The translations under genes and the position numbers were made by a program. Source: Nicotiana tabacum (lineage: Eukaryota > Streptophyta > Magnoliopsida > Solanales > Solanaceae). Taken from it: a DNA stretch of 64,000 nt. Positions 22,297 through 33,079 of this stretch are shown piece after piece; within the stretch, counting starts at the first letter, position 1; each line of letters opens with the position of its first letter. The notes under the pieces were generated by a model. That model saw only the letters and a list, made by a program, of their open reading frames with translations. It had not been told where the DNA came from and searched no databases. Where the stretch lies: assembly GCF_000715075.1 (NCBI RefSeq), contig NC_134095.1:51326806-51390805 (forward strand), in the 5' to 3' direction.

Positions 22297-23228
22297 ATAA
22301 CACTGGAGTTATATATGTTAAACCACTATGTCCAGTATTTACTACTGGACCTAAAAAATCCAAAAATTTTACGCTAAATTTGACCAATTTAGGTTACTCC
22401 CTATAAAATATGCTGGAAATGCTACTTATGAAGGGATATAAGCCAGTACAATATAATGGAGAAGTGAAAAATAGTGGAAACTTGGTATCTAGTACAGTTT
22501 ATTGGAATAAAATAATCTAATATTTTGTTTCCTGTATATTATACTGGAGGTATATCTTGTTAAACCATAATACCCAGTATTTAATAATGGACGTCAATAA
22601 TCCGAATTATTTATCCTAAATTCGTTCAATTTTGGTTACTCTCATTAAATTATGCTGCAAATTCTACTTATAACCAATTTTGGCTACTCTGCTTAGATAT
22701 TGTTATGGCGTATGATACAAGTCACTCTAGTATAACTGCTAATAATATTTAATAATTTCTTCAGTACTTATTACCATTTGGTGCAGTCTTTTATGCATTT
22801 TTAGCCACAAATTATATTGTATGTTGGGAGTTATGTTAAACTAATAATTACATTTTGGATAATATATTAGATATCATAATTTTACAGGATTATACTTATT
22901 AAGTATACTGGAGTCTAATTTTCATTTGTTTTTGTAATTTTAGTTCCTGTATATTATGCTAGAAATGTTATTTATGAAGGCATATAATCCAGTATTTTAT
23001 AATGGAGAAGTTGAAAATATTGGAAAGTTGGTATCTAGAATAATTTACTAGAATTAAATAATTTAATATTTTATTTCCTGTATATTACACTGGAGGTATA
23101 TAGTTTTAAACTATAATGTGCAATATTTAATACTGTACGTGAATAATCCAGAATATTATATCCTAAATTCATCCAATTTTAGTTACTCCCCATAAAATAT
23201 GCTGAAAACGCTACTTATGAAGACATAT
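22297..23228. repeat. AT-rich tandem array (right part)
   Basis: This continues the array at 9337-11919 on the other side of element X. GGTATCTAG landmarks are at about 22484 and 23030, with the spacer module between them (22665-22870). Palindromic CCAGTATTTA and GTATTTAATACTG motifs recur. No ORF is supportable. It ends where the W LTR begins. Confidence 0.85.
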
Positions 23229-24397
23229 TGTGACGACCCAAAGAGTCATCACCTGTTTTCTAATTCATTTTGTGCTTCCGAGGCCTTAAAAACCTCATTT
23301 AGAGTTGCCTCGATTTGCGTGCACAATTCGGGCGCGCAGCCGGAAAGCTTAAATATGGAATTCCGTGAAAAATGCTAAGATTTGAGTTTAAAATGAATAA
23401 ATTTGACTTTGGTCAACAATTGCGGTAAATGGACCCGGACCTATGATTTGACAGTCCCGGAGGGTCCATTGGAAAATATGGGACTCGGGCATATGCCCAG
23501 AATCGAATTCCGAGGTCCCGATCCTGAGAAATGAATTTTTAAAGGAAATTATTTTTTTGAAATTGTTAAGGAAAATTGAAATGAAATTTGATTAGAACGT
23601 GTTGGTATCGGGCCCGTATTTTGGTTCTGTCACCCGGTACAGGTCTTATATATGATTTAAGATGTTTTTGTAAAGTTTGGTTAAAATCGGACGTTGTTTA
23701 ACGTGTTTCGGAATTGAAATCCTAAATTTAAAACTTGATGAAGTTTTGAAAAAATTCTTGATTTTAAGGTTTGATTCATTGTTTTTTAGATTATTTAGGC
23801 GATTTGATAGCTCGGCTAAGTTCGTAAGATGCTGTTGAGTTAGTTCATATGTTTGGTTAGGAGCCTCGAGGGCTCGGGTGTGATTTGAATGTGTTTCGGG
23901 GTGGTTTTAGCCTTGGGAAAAGTTGCAGAAAAATGTTGTCATCTTTATCGAGTGATTTCCTCTATGCGATCGCATAAGAAGGGTCGCGATCGCATAGAGC
24001 AAACTTAAGGGGTTCGCAAATCCTTCTATGCGATCACATTCTCCTCTCTGCGATTGCGTTATATAAAGCCTAGCTTTCATTTTTTCTTCTATGCGATCGC
24101 AGTGCTTAGAAACTCAACTCTATGCAATCGCAACCTAATGTCCGCGATCGCAGTGCACAACAAACATTACCCTATGCGATCGCAACCTATTGTCCGCGAT
24201 CGCGTAGAACAAATTCACCAGTTATTTAAATTCTCCAAAACAGAACCATTACGGGATTTCATAAAATTTTCATAAACCTTGTATTCTCCAAAGCTCCAGG
24301 GCGATTCTTGAAGCTTTTCCTCACCAAAATCTCTTGGGCTAGTAATTTTTAACTTATTTTCGTCCATTTTCATCAACATCTATTGAATTTCTAGGCC
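23229..24397 (+). mobile_element. Element W, LTR fragment 1 (5' part)
   Basis: It starts TGTGACGACCCAAAGAGTCATCAC, matching the LTR of Z at 33080. The target copy before it would be CATAT; the partner is outside the window. It holds many TATGCGATCGCA palindromes (23961-24210) and a TATA-like TATATAAAG at 24060-24068. Element Y interrupts it at AGGCC (24393-24397), and it resumes at 49176. Confidence 0.9.
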
Positions 24398-27036
24398 TGT
24401 CACGACCCCAACCCCGGTCGCGATGGCGCCCAATAGACTGCTAGGCAAGCCTGACCAACTACAACCTCAACCCGTTCTCTTTTGAAGTTCATTATTAGCC
24501 AACACAGTTAAAAGGCCAAATTACCATAATTAAAGCCTGAAACAAGAGTTAAATATGCGGAAATTCAAATGATAATACTACTACATAGCCCATATAGATC
24601 CGGTGTCACAAATCTCGAGCCTCTAATACAAGTTTAATAGCCTAATACATGTCAATCTATAATACGACAGTTTAAAACAAGTAATATGAAAGCGATAACC
24701 AATGAAATCGAAATATGGAAATGCTACAACAGATAAGCAGTTAAGTGACAAACATCTAAGAAAATCAACACATAGAACGGCACCTGCACCACTGCGGCGT
24801 GCAGCCCAATCCATATATTGTTGCGGCGTGCAGCCCGATCCATTTTTATCGTCGACGACGTTCATTGGGGGTGTGCAGACTCCGGGAGGGGCCCCTTACG
24901 GCCCAAGCGCGAAAATCAAGCCATCTCGTGGCATCCATCTAGGCCCTCGGCCTCATATCAATATCAATACAACACTGTTGCGATGTGCAGCCCGATCCCA
25001 TAGTATCCTCACATCTGGACCTTGGTCGTACACAGTCTAGAAATCGTATAAGCCCCTCGGGTATTAGTAAAAACAGTAGTTCTCAGCCCAAAACATCATT
25101 TAATATATCATGTTAGTTTCAAAATCGAGTAAAAATGGCTGAGTTGTAAAACAATGGAAAACGGTACGACTGAGTTGAAGTAGTAAGTCAAAACAGTGAG
25201 GAAATAGTGATAAAACTCCTCAGAGGGTTCAAATAGTAGGCACGAAGCCCAAATATGATAATCAGTCCAAATAATGATGATAACAAATAAGCTTCAATCA
25301 AATACGCAGTAAAAACATCACTCGGGACAGACCAAGTCACAATCCCCAATAGCAAACGATCTCACGCTCGTCACAAGCACGTGTCTTACCTCAATATAGC
25401 ACTACGATGTGCAAATCCAGGGTTTCAAACCCTCAGGACATCATTTACATTCATTACTCACCTCAAACCGGCCAAAGTTCTAGCTCGCTATGCCCTTGCC
25501 TATCAGATCGGTCTCCTCATGTGTCGAATCTGACCAAAACTAGAACTAATATGTCACAATATACTAAGGGAACAAAACCCAAGCGAAAACAATCGAAAAA
25601 ATATCAAAAATCCCGAAAATAGCAAAACCCGAGCCCCGGGCCCACTTCTCGAAACTCAGAAATTTTCACATCAACGGGTTCCTTATCCTTCCACGAGTTC
25701 ATACATATCAAAAACTCCCAAATCCGACCTCAAATGGCCCTTCAAATACCAATTTTAAAGTCTCAAAATCCCAAGCCCTAGTTCTTCCATTTTTAGCTAA
25801 ATTTTCCATGCATTTCTAGGTTAATTTCACAATATAATCACGTTTTTGGTTCATAAAACTTACCTCCAATCAATCTTCCTTCAATCTCTCTTCAATTTCT
25901 CCCAAAGAGCTCTCAAAATACTCAACTATGGTGGAAAAATGGCTAAAACTCGTGGATGAAATGTTTATAACTTTCTGCCTAGCTCCTGCAATTCCTTCAA
26001 CGCGATCGCGACCAAGGTCACGCGATCACGAAGCACTAAAATCCAAGGCTTCAAAAATGATCTATGCGAGCGCGACCAAACATCCGCGAATGCGATGCTT
26101 CAACTTTCCCTCTTACGCGAACGCATCCTCTCCCATGCAAACATGTAGAACACTGCACCTGGACCCCTCACGCGCCAAATTCCTCTATGTGATCACAACA
26201 GCCATCACGTGAACGCGAAACCCACAGTTCCTGCCTTACACGAACGCGAGTCCCCAATCGCGAACGTGAAGGCCAATTTTAGACCACCCCAAACTCCTTT
26301 TACGCGATCGCGGCTCAACCCACACGATCGCGAAGGAATAAAACCTGCAACACCTGAAATGAAAAATCTGCAATTTTCCAACATCAAAACTAGCCCGATA
26401 GACCATCCGAAACTCACCCGAGGCCCCCGGGAACTCAACAAATAGCACCATCACATTCTAAAACCTCATTCAAACTTGTTCCAATCATCAAAACACCTCC
26501 AACAACACCAAAACCATCAATTCACATCGAATTCAAGCCTAAGTTTTCCAGGAACTTCCGAAACATGCTTTTGATAAAAAACCCAACCAAACCACCTCCA
26601 AATGACTTGAAATTTTGCACACACATCACAAATCACATAACGAAGCTACAACAACTCTTGTAATTCCATTACGACCCCCGGATCAAAATCTCGCCTATCA
26701 ACCAGAAATCACCAAAATACTAACTTCGCCAATTCAAGCCTAATTCTACACCGGACCTCCAAAACCACTTTCGATCACACTCCTAAGTCATAAATCACCT
26801 CCCGAAGCTAACCGAACCATCGGAATTCACATCCGAGCCCTCTAACTCATAAATCAACATCCGATTGACTTTTCCAACTTAAGCCTTCTTAAAAGAGACT
26901 AAGTGTCTCATTTCTTATCAATTCCACTCCAACGCAAACCAAATCAACCGCATAAGACACATATAAAGAAGCATAAAGAAGCAGAAATGGGGGAAGCAGA
27001 GCGGTAACTTATGAGATGAATGGACGGGTCGTCACA
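24398..27036 (-). mobile_element. Element Y, 3' LTR
   Basis: This left LTR ends at GGGTCGTCACA next to the purine tract (minus strand, 27037-27050). It lacks a 233-bp segment that the other LTR has at 41141-41373. The CpG palindrome block is at about 26000-26335, a minus-strand TATA-like TTATAAAC at 25963-25970, a GTAAGT donor-like site at 25858-25863, and an AGGCC-CTC-GGCCT hairpin at 24941-24953. Confidence 0.92.
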
Positions 27037-27040
27037 TCCT

Positions 27041-27469
27041 CCCCAATTTAAACAAACGTTAATCCTCGAACGAGTCAAGAAAAATACATGAAGCCTCAAA
27101 CAGGTGAGGATATCTGTTCTGCATCTCCCGCTCGGTCTCCTAGGTAGCCTCCTCTACGGGCCAACCTCTCCACTGCACCTTCACTGAAGCTATATCCTTC
27201 GACCTCAACTTCCGAACCTGGCGACCCAAAATAGCTACTAGCTCCTCATCAAAGGTCAAATCATCATCCAACTGAACCGTGCTGAAATCCAAAACATGAG
27301 ACGGGTCCCCAACATACTTCTGGAGCATAGAAACATGAAATACCGGATGCACACTCGACAAGCTAGGTGGCAAGGCAAGCATATAAGCCACCTCCCTAAT
27401 CCTCCTAAATACCTCAAAAGGCCCAATGAACCGCGGACTCAACTTTCCTTTCTTTTCAAATCTCATAAC
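27041..27469 (-). pseudogene. Element Y pol, C-terminal piece (integrase tail and chromodomain)
   Basis: Minus-strand reading gives the integrase C-terminal GPFEV block, [19 protein letters not shown], and then a chromodomain-like [15 protein letters not shown] stop (TAG for TGG) follows at about 27137. The PPT-proximal inverted repeat is at 27058-27073. The gene is cut by element Z at ATAAC (27465-27469) and resumes at 36148, where the sequence joins without loss apart from the 5-bp duplication. Confidence 0.9.
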
Positions 27470-27846
27470 TGTCACGACCAGATTTCTTACCCTCGGGAGT
27501 CGTGATGGTGCCTACTAATGAGAGCTAGGCAAGCCAACCCTTAACTATCTTTATCATTAACAAATTATTTCTTTTATACAATTATCAGTAATAGCATGAG
27601 AACAATGGAATTAAATAAATATGCAGAAGACTTAAATTAAAGAAAGCTGAATGATAATGCGGAAATTCAACATAAGCCTCTACCCAAGAACTGGTGTCAC
27701 ATTACTCATGAACTACTAAGAGTACTAAATACAACCGTTTGAAAGATAATATAAAAAATTTGTCTCGAATACATGAGATAACAGACTGAAATAAAAGATA
27801 GAGGAGACACCAGGCCTGTGGACATCTGCAAGGCTACCTCGATATT
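27470..27846 (-). repeat. Inverted 377-bp U5 copy forming the left end of Z
   Basis: It matches the reverse complement of 35766-36142 over its full length, roughly 93% by eye. The inner junction reads CTACCTC-GATATT-AGAGCTCTAGG. The LTR has GGTATC at this point (reverse complement of 35766-35771), and the normal primer-binding site also contains GGTATC before AGAGC. The join therefore lies at a shared 6-mer, now changed by two transitions. Confidence 0.9.
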
Positions 27847-28033
27847 AGAGCTCTAGGTTACATAGGTCTCACAACTCACGGACAAGCTTAGTAGAGTATG
27901 AGAGATTAGTACGGAGACGTGTGTATTTATCCCTAGAGGCTACAAAGTTAGGAAAAATTTCACCTTTGTTCTTTCCTGTCGTGCGAATTTGTTCCTCAAA
28001 TGCTAATTGGATTTCTACTCTGATCTTTCGCAG

Positions 28034-29360
28034 ATGGCGAGAACACGCGCTTCCTCATCTACCGCTCAACAGCTCGAGCACCCAGCAGCAGCTCCCACTA
28101 GGGGCAGAGGGCGAGGCCGAGGCCGTGCTAGAGCCCGAGGTAGGGACAGAGCTCAGCCCCGAGCAGTAGCACCAGTGGCGGAACCTCAGGTTGATTTTGA
28201 GGAGGAGGTTCCAGCCCCAGTAGTTCCGGTGGGCCCAGATCAGGTCCCAGAGGGGTTCATTACCACCCTAGTTCTTCTGGACGCTCTAGTCTGATTGGTA
28301 GGACTCATGGAGAGTGTCACCCGAGCGGATTTGCTTCCAGTAGCACCAGCCACTTCTCAGGCTGGAGAAGGGGCTCAGACTCCTACTACGCGCACTCTAG
28401 AGCCGGTAGCTCCCCAGGTTCAGGTTCTAGTGGTTCATCCAGCTATGGCAGTTCAGCCGAGTATAGTGGCTCAGACCGGCGATAGAGCGACTATATCTGC
28501 TGATGCTCTGTGGAGGCTGGATAGGTTTACCAAGCTCTTCACTTCTACATTCAGCGGTGCATCTACTGAGGATCCCCAGGATTATTTGGATAGTTGTCAC
28601 GAGGTTCTTTGAAACGTAGGGATCATTGAGACCAATGGAGTTGATTTTTCTACCTTTTGACTGTCTGGATCTGCCAAGACTTGGTAGAGGGATTATTGCT
28701 TAGCTAGACCAGCCGGTTCGCCTTCATTGACTTGGGAGCAGTTCACAGTGTTGTTTTTGGAGAAATTTCTCCCCCTGACTCAAAGAGAGGCCTTTCGAAG
28801 GCAGTTTGAGCGCCTTCAGCAGGGTTCCATGACGGTGACTTAGTATGATACTAGGTTTATTGATCTAGCTCGCCATGCTCTTGTCATACTCCCCACTGAG
28901 AGAGAGGGTGAGGAGGTTTATTGATGGTCTTATTCAGCAGATTCGTCTTTAGATGGCCAAGGAGGCCGGGAGTAAGATCACTTTTCAGGAGGCGGCTAAT
29001 GTTGCCGGCAGAGTTGAGATGGTTCTATCACAGGGAGGAGGTCATGGGTCAGATAAGAAGCGCCGTCATTCAGGCGGATTCAGTGGTACCTCGTTTGGGG
29101 GTAGAAATTCATATGGTAGAGGCCATCCTCCCAGTCCCTTTCAGTCAGCTCTCCAGGTGTCCCATGGTACTTCAGGTAGTCGTGGTTCTCAGATATACTA
29201 TTCTGATCAGTAGCCTTACAGTGCACCACCAGCTCCCATCAGTGCATCGCCGCTTTAGAGTTTCTAAGGTGGTCATTCAAGTAGACAGGGCCAGCAGTCA
29301 CAGTAGTAGAGAGCTTGTTACACTTGTGGTGATTCGGGTCACATTGCCAGATTTTGCCCT
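28034..29360 (+). pseudogene. Element Z gag, broken
   Basis: The ATG at 28034 opens a frame beginning MARTRASSS, followed by a GRGRGRGR-type basic run. Stops at 28292 and 28610 and at least one later frameshift break it. Later blocks are typical of chromovirus gag: WEQFTVLFLEKF, REAFRRQFERL and ARHAL. The nucleocapsid zinc knuckle is still readable at 29316-29357 as CX2CX4HX4C (CYTCGDSGHIARFC). Gag would package the RNA into cytoplasmic particles. This copy is non-functional. Confidence 0.88.
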
Positions 29361-29639
29361 TGAGCACTGGGTAGTTCTCAGCATCAGGGCTCTCATGCCA
29401 TGGTACAGGCACCAGGTGTTCCACAGCCTACCTAGTCAGCTAGAGGTAGGGATAGAGGTTCTAGAGGTGGAGGTAGAGGTCCTAGAGGTTGAGCTCAGGT
29501 CACCAGAGGTGGAGGCCAGCCAGCAGCCGGCCATCCTAGAGATGTGGTTCAGGGTAGTAGGGCCTAGCGCTGATGTTATGCTCTTCCAGCCAGGCCACAG
29601 GCTGAGTCTTCAGATGCAGTCATTATAGGTACTATTCTG

Positions 29640-32600
29640 GTTTGTGATAGAGAGGCTTCAGTGCTATTTGATCTAGGGTCTATGTATTCGTATGTGTCGT
29701 CTTATTTTGCACCGTACCTGGTTCTGCCAAGTGATCCATTGAGTATTCCTATTTATGTGTCTACACCGGTGGGAGATTCTATTGTGGTCGATCGATTTCA
29801 TCGTTCCTGTATTGTGATGATTGGGGGTCTTGAGACCCGTGTTGATTTGTTGCTTTTAGATATGGTCGACTTCGACGTTATATTGGGGATGGACTGGTTA
29901 TCCCTGTACCACGCTACCTTGTATTGCCATGCCAAGACTGTGACCTTAGCTTTATCGGATTTGCCTCGTTTAGAGTGAAGAGGGATTCCTGGTCATTCTA
30001 CCCGCAGTGTTATTTCGTATGTGAAGGCTCAGCATATGGTCGAGAAGGGGTGTTTGGCTTATTTGGCTTATGTTCATGAATCCAGTGCTGAGGTTCCTTC
30101 TATTGATTCTGTGCCCGTGGTTCGCGAGTTTCCTAAGATTTTTCCTTCAGACCTGCCGGGGATGCCACCCAGCAGGGGTATTGATTTATTCATCGATCTG
30201 GCTCCGGGCACCCAGCCCATTTCTATTCCTCTATATCGCATGGCCCCGCCAGAGTTGAAGGAGTTGAAGGAGTATTTGCAGGACTTGCTTGATAAGGGTT
30301 TCATTAGACCCAGTGTTTCGCTGTGGGGTGCGCCGATGTTGTTTGTAAAGAAAAATGATGGTTCAATGAGAATGTGCATTGATTACTGACAATTAAACAA
30401 GGTTACAATCAAGAATAAGTATCCCCTGCCGAGGATTGATGATTTGTTCAATCAACTTCAGGGTGCCAAGGTGTTTTCAAAGATAGACTTGAGATCTGGC
30501 TACCATCAGTTGAGGATTAGGGCATCCGATGTCCCTAAGACAGTTTCTGCACTCGGTACGAGCAATATGAGTTCTTGGTTATGTCATTCGGGTTGACAAA
30601 TGCCCCAACAACTTTTATGGATTTGATGAACCAAGTGTTCAGGCCTTATTTGGACTCGTTCGTAATAGTCTCCATTGATGATATATTGATATACTCCCGC
30701 AGCCACGAGGAGCATGAGCAGCATCTCATAGTGGCTCTTCAAACTCTAAAGGATAGTCAACTATATGCAAAATATTCGAAGCGTGAGATTTGGTTAAGTT
30801 CAGTTGCATTCCTGGGTCATGTCATATCAGTAGAGGGTATACAGGTTGACCCGAAGAAGATTGAGGCAGTCAAGAACTGGCCTAGACCAGTATCAGCTAC
30901 AGAGGTTCGGAGTTTCATGGGATTGACAGGCTACTATTGTCGGTTTGTGAAGGGTTTCTCATCTATCGCAGCCCCGATGACCAGGTTGACCCAGAAGGGT
31001 GCCCAGTTCAAATGGTCGGACGAGTGTGAGGCGAGCTTTCAGAAGCTTAAGAAAGCTCTAACTACGACACCGGTATTGGTTTTGCCTACAGGTTCAGGGC
31101 CTTATACAGTCTATTGTGATACTTCCCGTATTGGGCTTGGTGTAGTGTTGATGCAGGGTGGCAAGGTCATTGCCTATGCTTCGAGGCAGTTGAACATTCA
31201 TGAGAAGAACTATCCAATGCATGATTTGGAGTTGGCAGCTATTGTTCACATATTGAAGATTTGGAGGCACTATTTGTACGGCGTGGTGTGTGAGGTATTC
31301 ACCGACCACAAGAGTCTTCAGTACTTGTTCAAGCAAAAGGAGTTGAATTTGAGGAAGAGGAGAGGTTGGAATTGTTGAAAGATTATGACATCACCATCTT
31401 GTATCATCTAGGGAAGGCCAATGTAGTGGCCGATGCTTTGAGTAGGAAGTCAGCCAGTATGGGCAGTCTTGCATATATTCCCGTCAGTCAGAGGCCGCTC
31501 GCTTTGGACGTTCAGGATTTGGCCAATCGATTTGTGAGGTTGGATATTTCTGAGCCTAGTCGAGTATTAGCTTGCACGGTCGCTCGTTCTTCATTATTGG
31601 AGTGTATCCGTGATAGGCAGTTTGATGATCCCCATTTGTGTGTACTTAGAGACACGGTGCAGCGTGGAGGTGCCAAGCAGGTTACCTTAGGTGATGATGG
31701 AGTTTTGAGGCTGCAGGGGCGAGTTTGTGTGCCTAATGTTGATGGACTTTGAGAGTTGATTTTAGAGGAGGCCCATAGTCCCCAGTACTCTATTCATCAG
31801 GGCACTGCAAAGATGTATCAGGATTTGCGGCAGCATTATTGGTGGTATGGAATTAAGAAGGATATTGTGGCATATGTGGCACGGTGTTTGAATTGTCAGC
31901 AAGTTAAGTATGAGCATCGGATGCCTGGTGGTTTATTTCAGATGATTGAGCTTCCCGAGTGGAAGTGGGAGCGGATCACGATGGACTTCGTTACTAAACT
32001 TCTATCGACTCAGAAGAAGTTCGATGCAGTTTGGGTCATTGTTGATAGGCTGACCAAGTCAGCGCATTTCATTCCTGTGACAACCTCTTATTCTTCCGAG
32101 AGGTTAGCTGAGGTCTATATCCGGGAGATTGTTCGCCTTCATGGTGTGCCGGTATCTATCATTTCGGACCAAGGTACGCAGTTTGCCTCGCATTTTTGGA
32201 GGGCAGTTCAGCGAGAGTTAGGTACCCAGGTGGAGTTGAGTACAACGTTTCATCCTCAGATGGACGGGCAGTCCGAGCGGACTATTCAGATATTGGAGGA
32301 TATGCTCCGAGCTTGTGTCATTGACTTTGGAGGTTCGTGGGATCAGTTCTTGCCGTTAGCGGAGTTTGCCTACAACAACAACTACCAGTCGAGTATCCAA
32401 AAGGCTCCTTATGAGGCTTTATATGGTAGGTGGTGTCGATCTCTAGTTGGATGGTTCGAGGCAGGAGAGGCTTGGTTGTTGGGTACAGATTTGGTTCAGG
32501 AGACCTTGGACAAGGTCAGGATCATTCAGGATAGGTTTCGTACAACTCAGTCCAGGCAAAAGAGCTATGCGGATCGTAAGGTTCAATATGTGGCTTTCAT

Positions 32601-33060
32601 GGTTGGTGAGCGGGTGTTGCTCCGAGTGTCGCCTATGAAGGGCGTGGTGAGATTTGGGAAGAAGGGCAAGCTTAGCTCTAGGTTCATTGGCCCATTTAAG
32701 ATTCTTGATCGAGTGGGAGAGGTGGCTTATAGACTTGCATTGCCGCCTAGCTTATCAGCCGTGCATCTAGTTTTTCATGTGTCCATGCTCCAGAAATATC
32801 ACGGCGATGTAGCCCATGTGTTAGATTTCAGCACTGTCTAGTTGGACAATGACTTGTCTTATGAGGAGGAGCCGATGGCTATTCAAGACCGGCAGGTTCG
32901 TCAGTTAAGATCCAAGAGTTTCCCTTTTGTTCATGTTCAGTGGAGAGGTCAGCCTCCTGAGGCATCGACCTGGGAGTCTGAGTCCGACATGCGGAGCCGT
33001 TATCCTCACCTATTCCCCGACTCAGGTACTTCCTTCTTCTGTCCGTTCGAGGACGAATAG
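29640..33060 (+). pseudogene. Element Z pol (PR-RT-RNaseH-INT-chromodomain), broken
   Basis: The protease has DLGS where relatives have DPGS (from about 29667). A stop at 29976 follows. The RT finger region at 30021-30386 ends in a TGA replacing the Arg of [10 protein letters not shown] frameshift lies near 30550. The RT palm has SIDD where FIDD is usual (about 30674). RNase H contains YCDTSR and TDHKSL; a frameshift near 31365 follows, then a stop at about 31750. Integrase is open from 31756 to 32841, with HHCC zinc residues (SIHQGTAK...CLNCQQVK) and D-D-E in MDFV, ISDQGT and SERTIQ. The chromodomain-like tail (VQWRGQPPEASTWE) ends at 33060. The inverted repeat is at 33044-33058. Domain order matches X and Y. 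Confidence 0.92.
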
Positions 33061-33079
33061 TTGTTTTAGAGGTGGAGAA

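Noticed and set aside
28921..29628. 235-codon frame overlapping Z gag
   Set aside because: It is in a different frame from the recognisable gag and zinc knuckle. Its Val/Arg-rich composition is typical of a shadow of repetitive gag codons.
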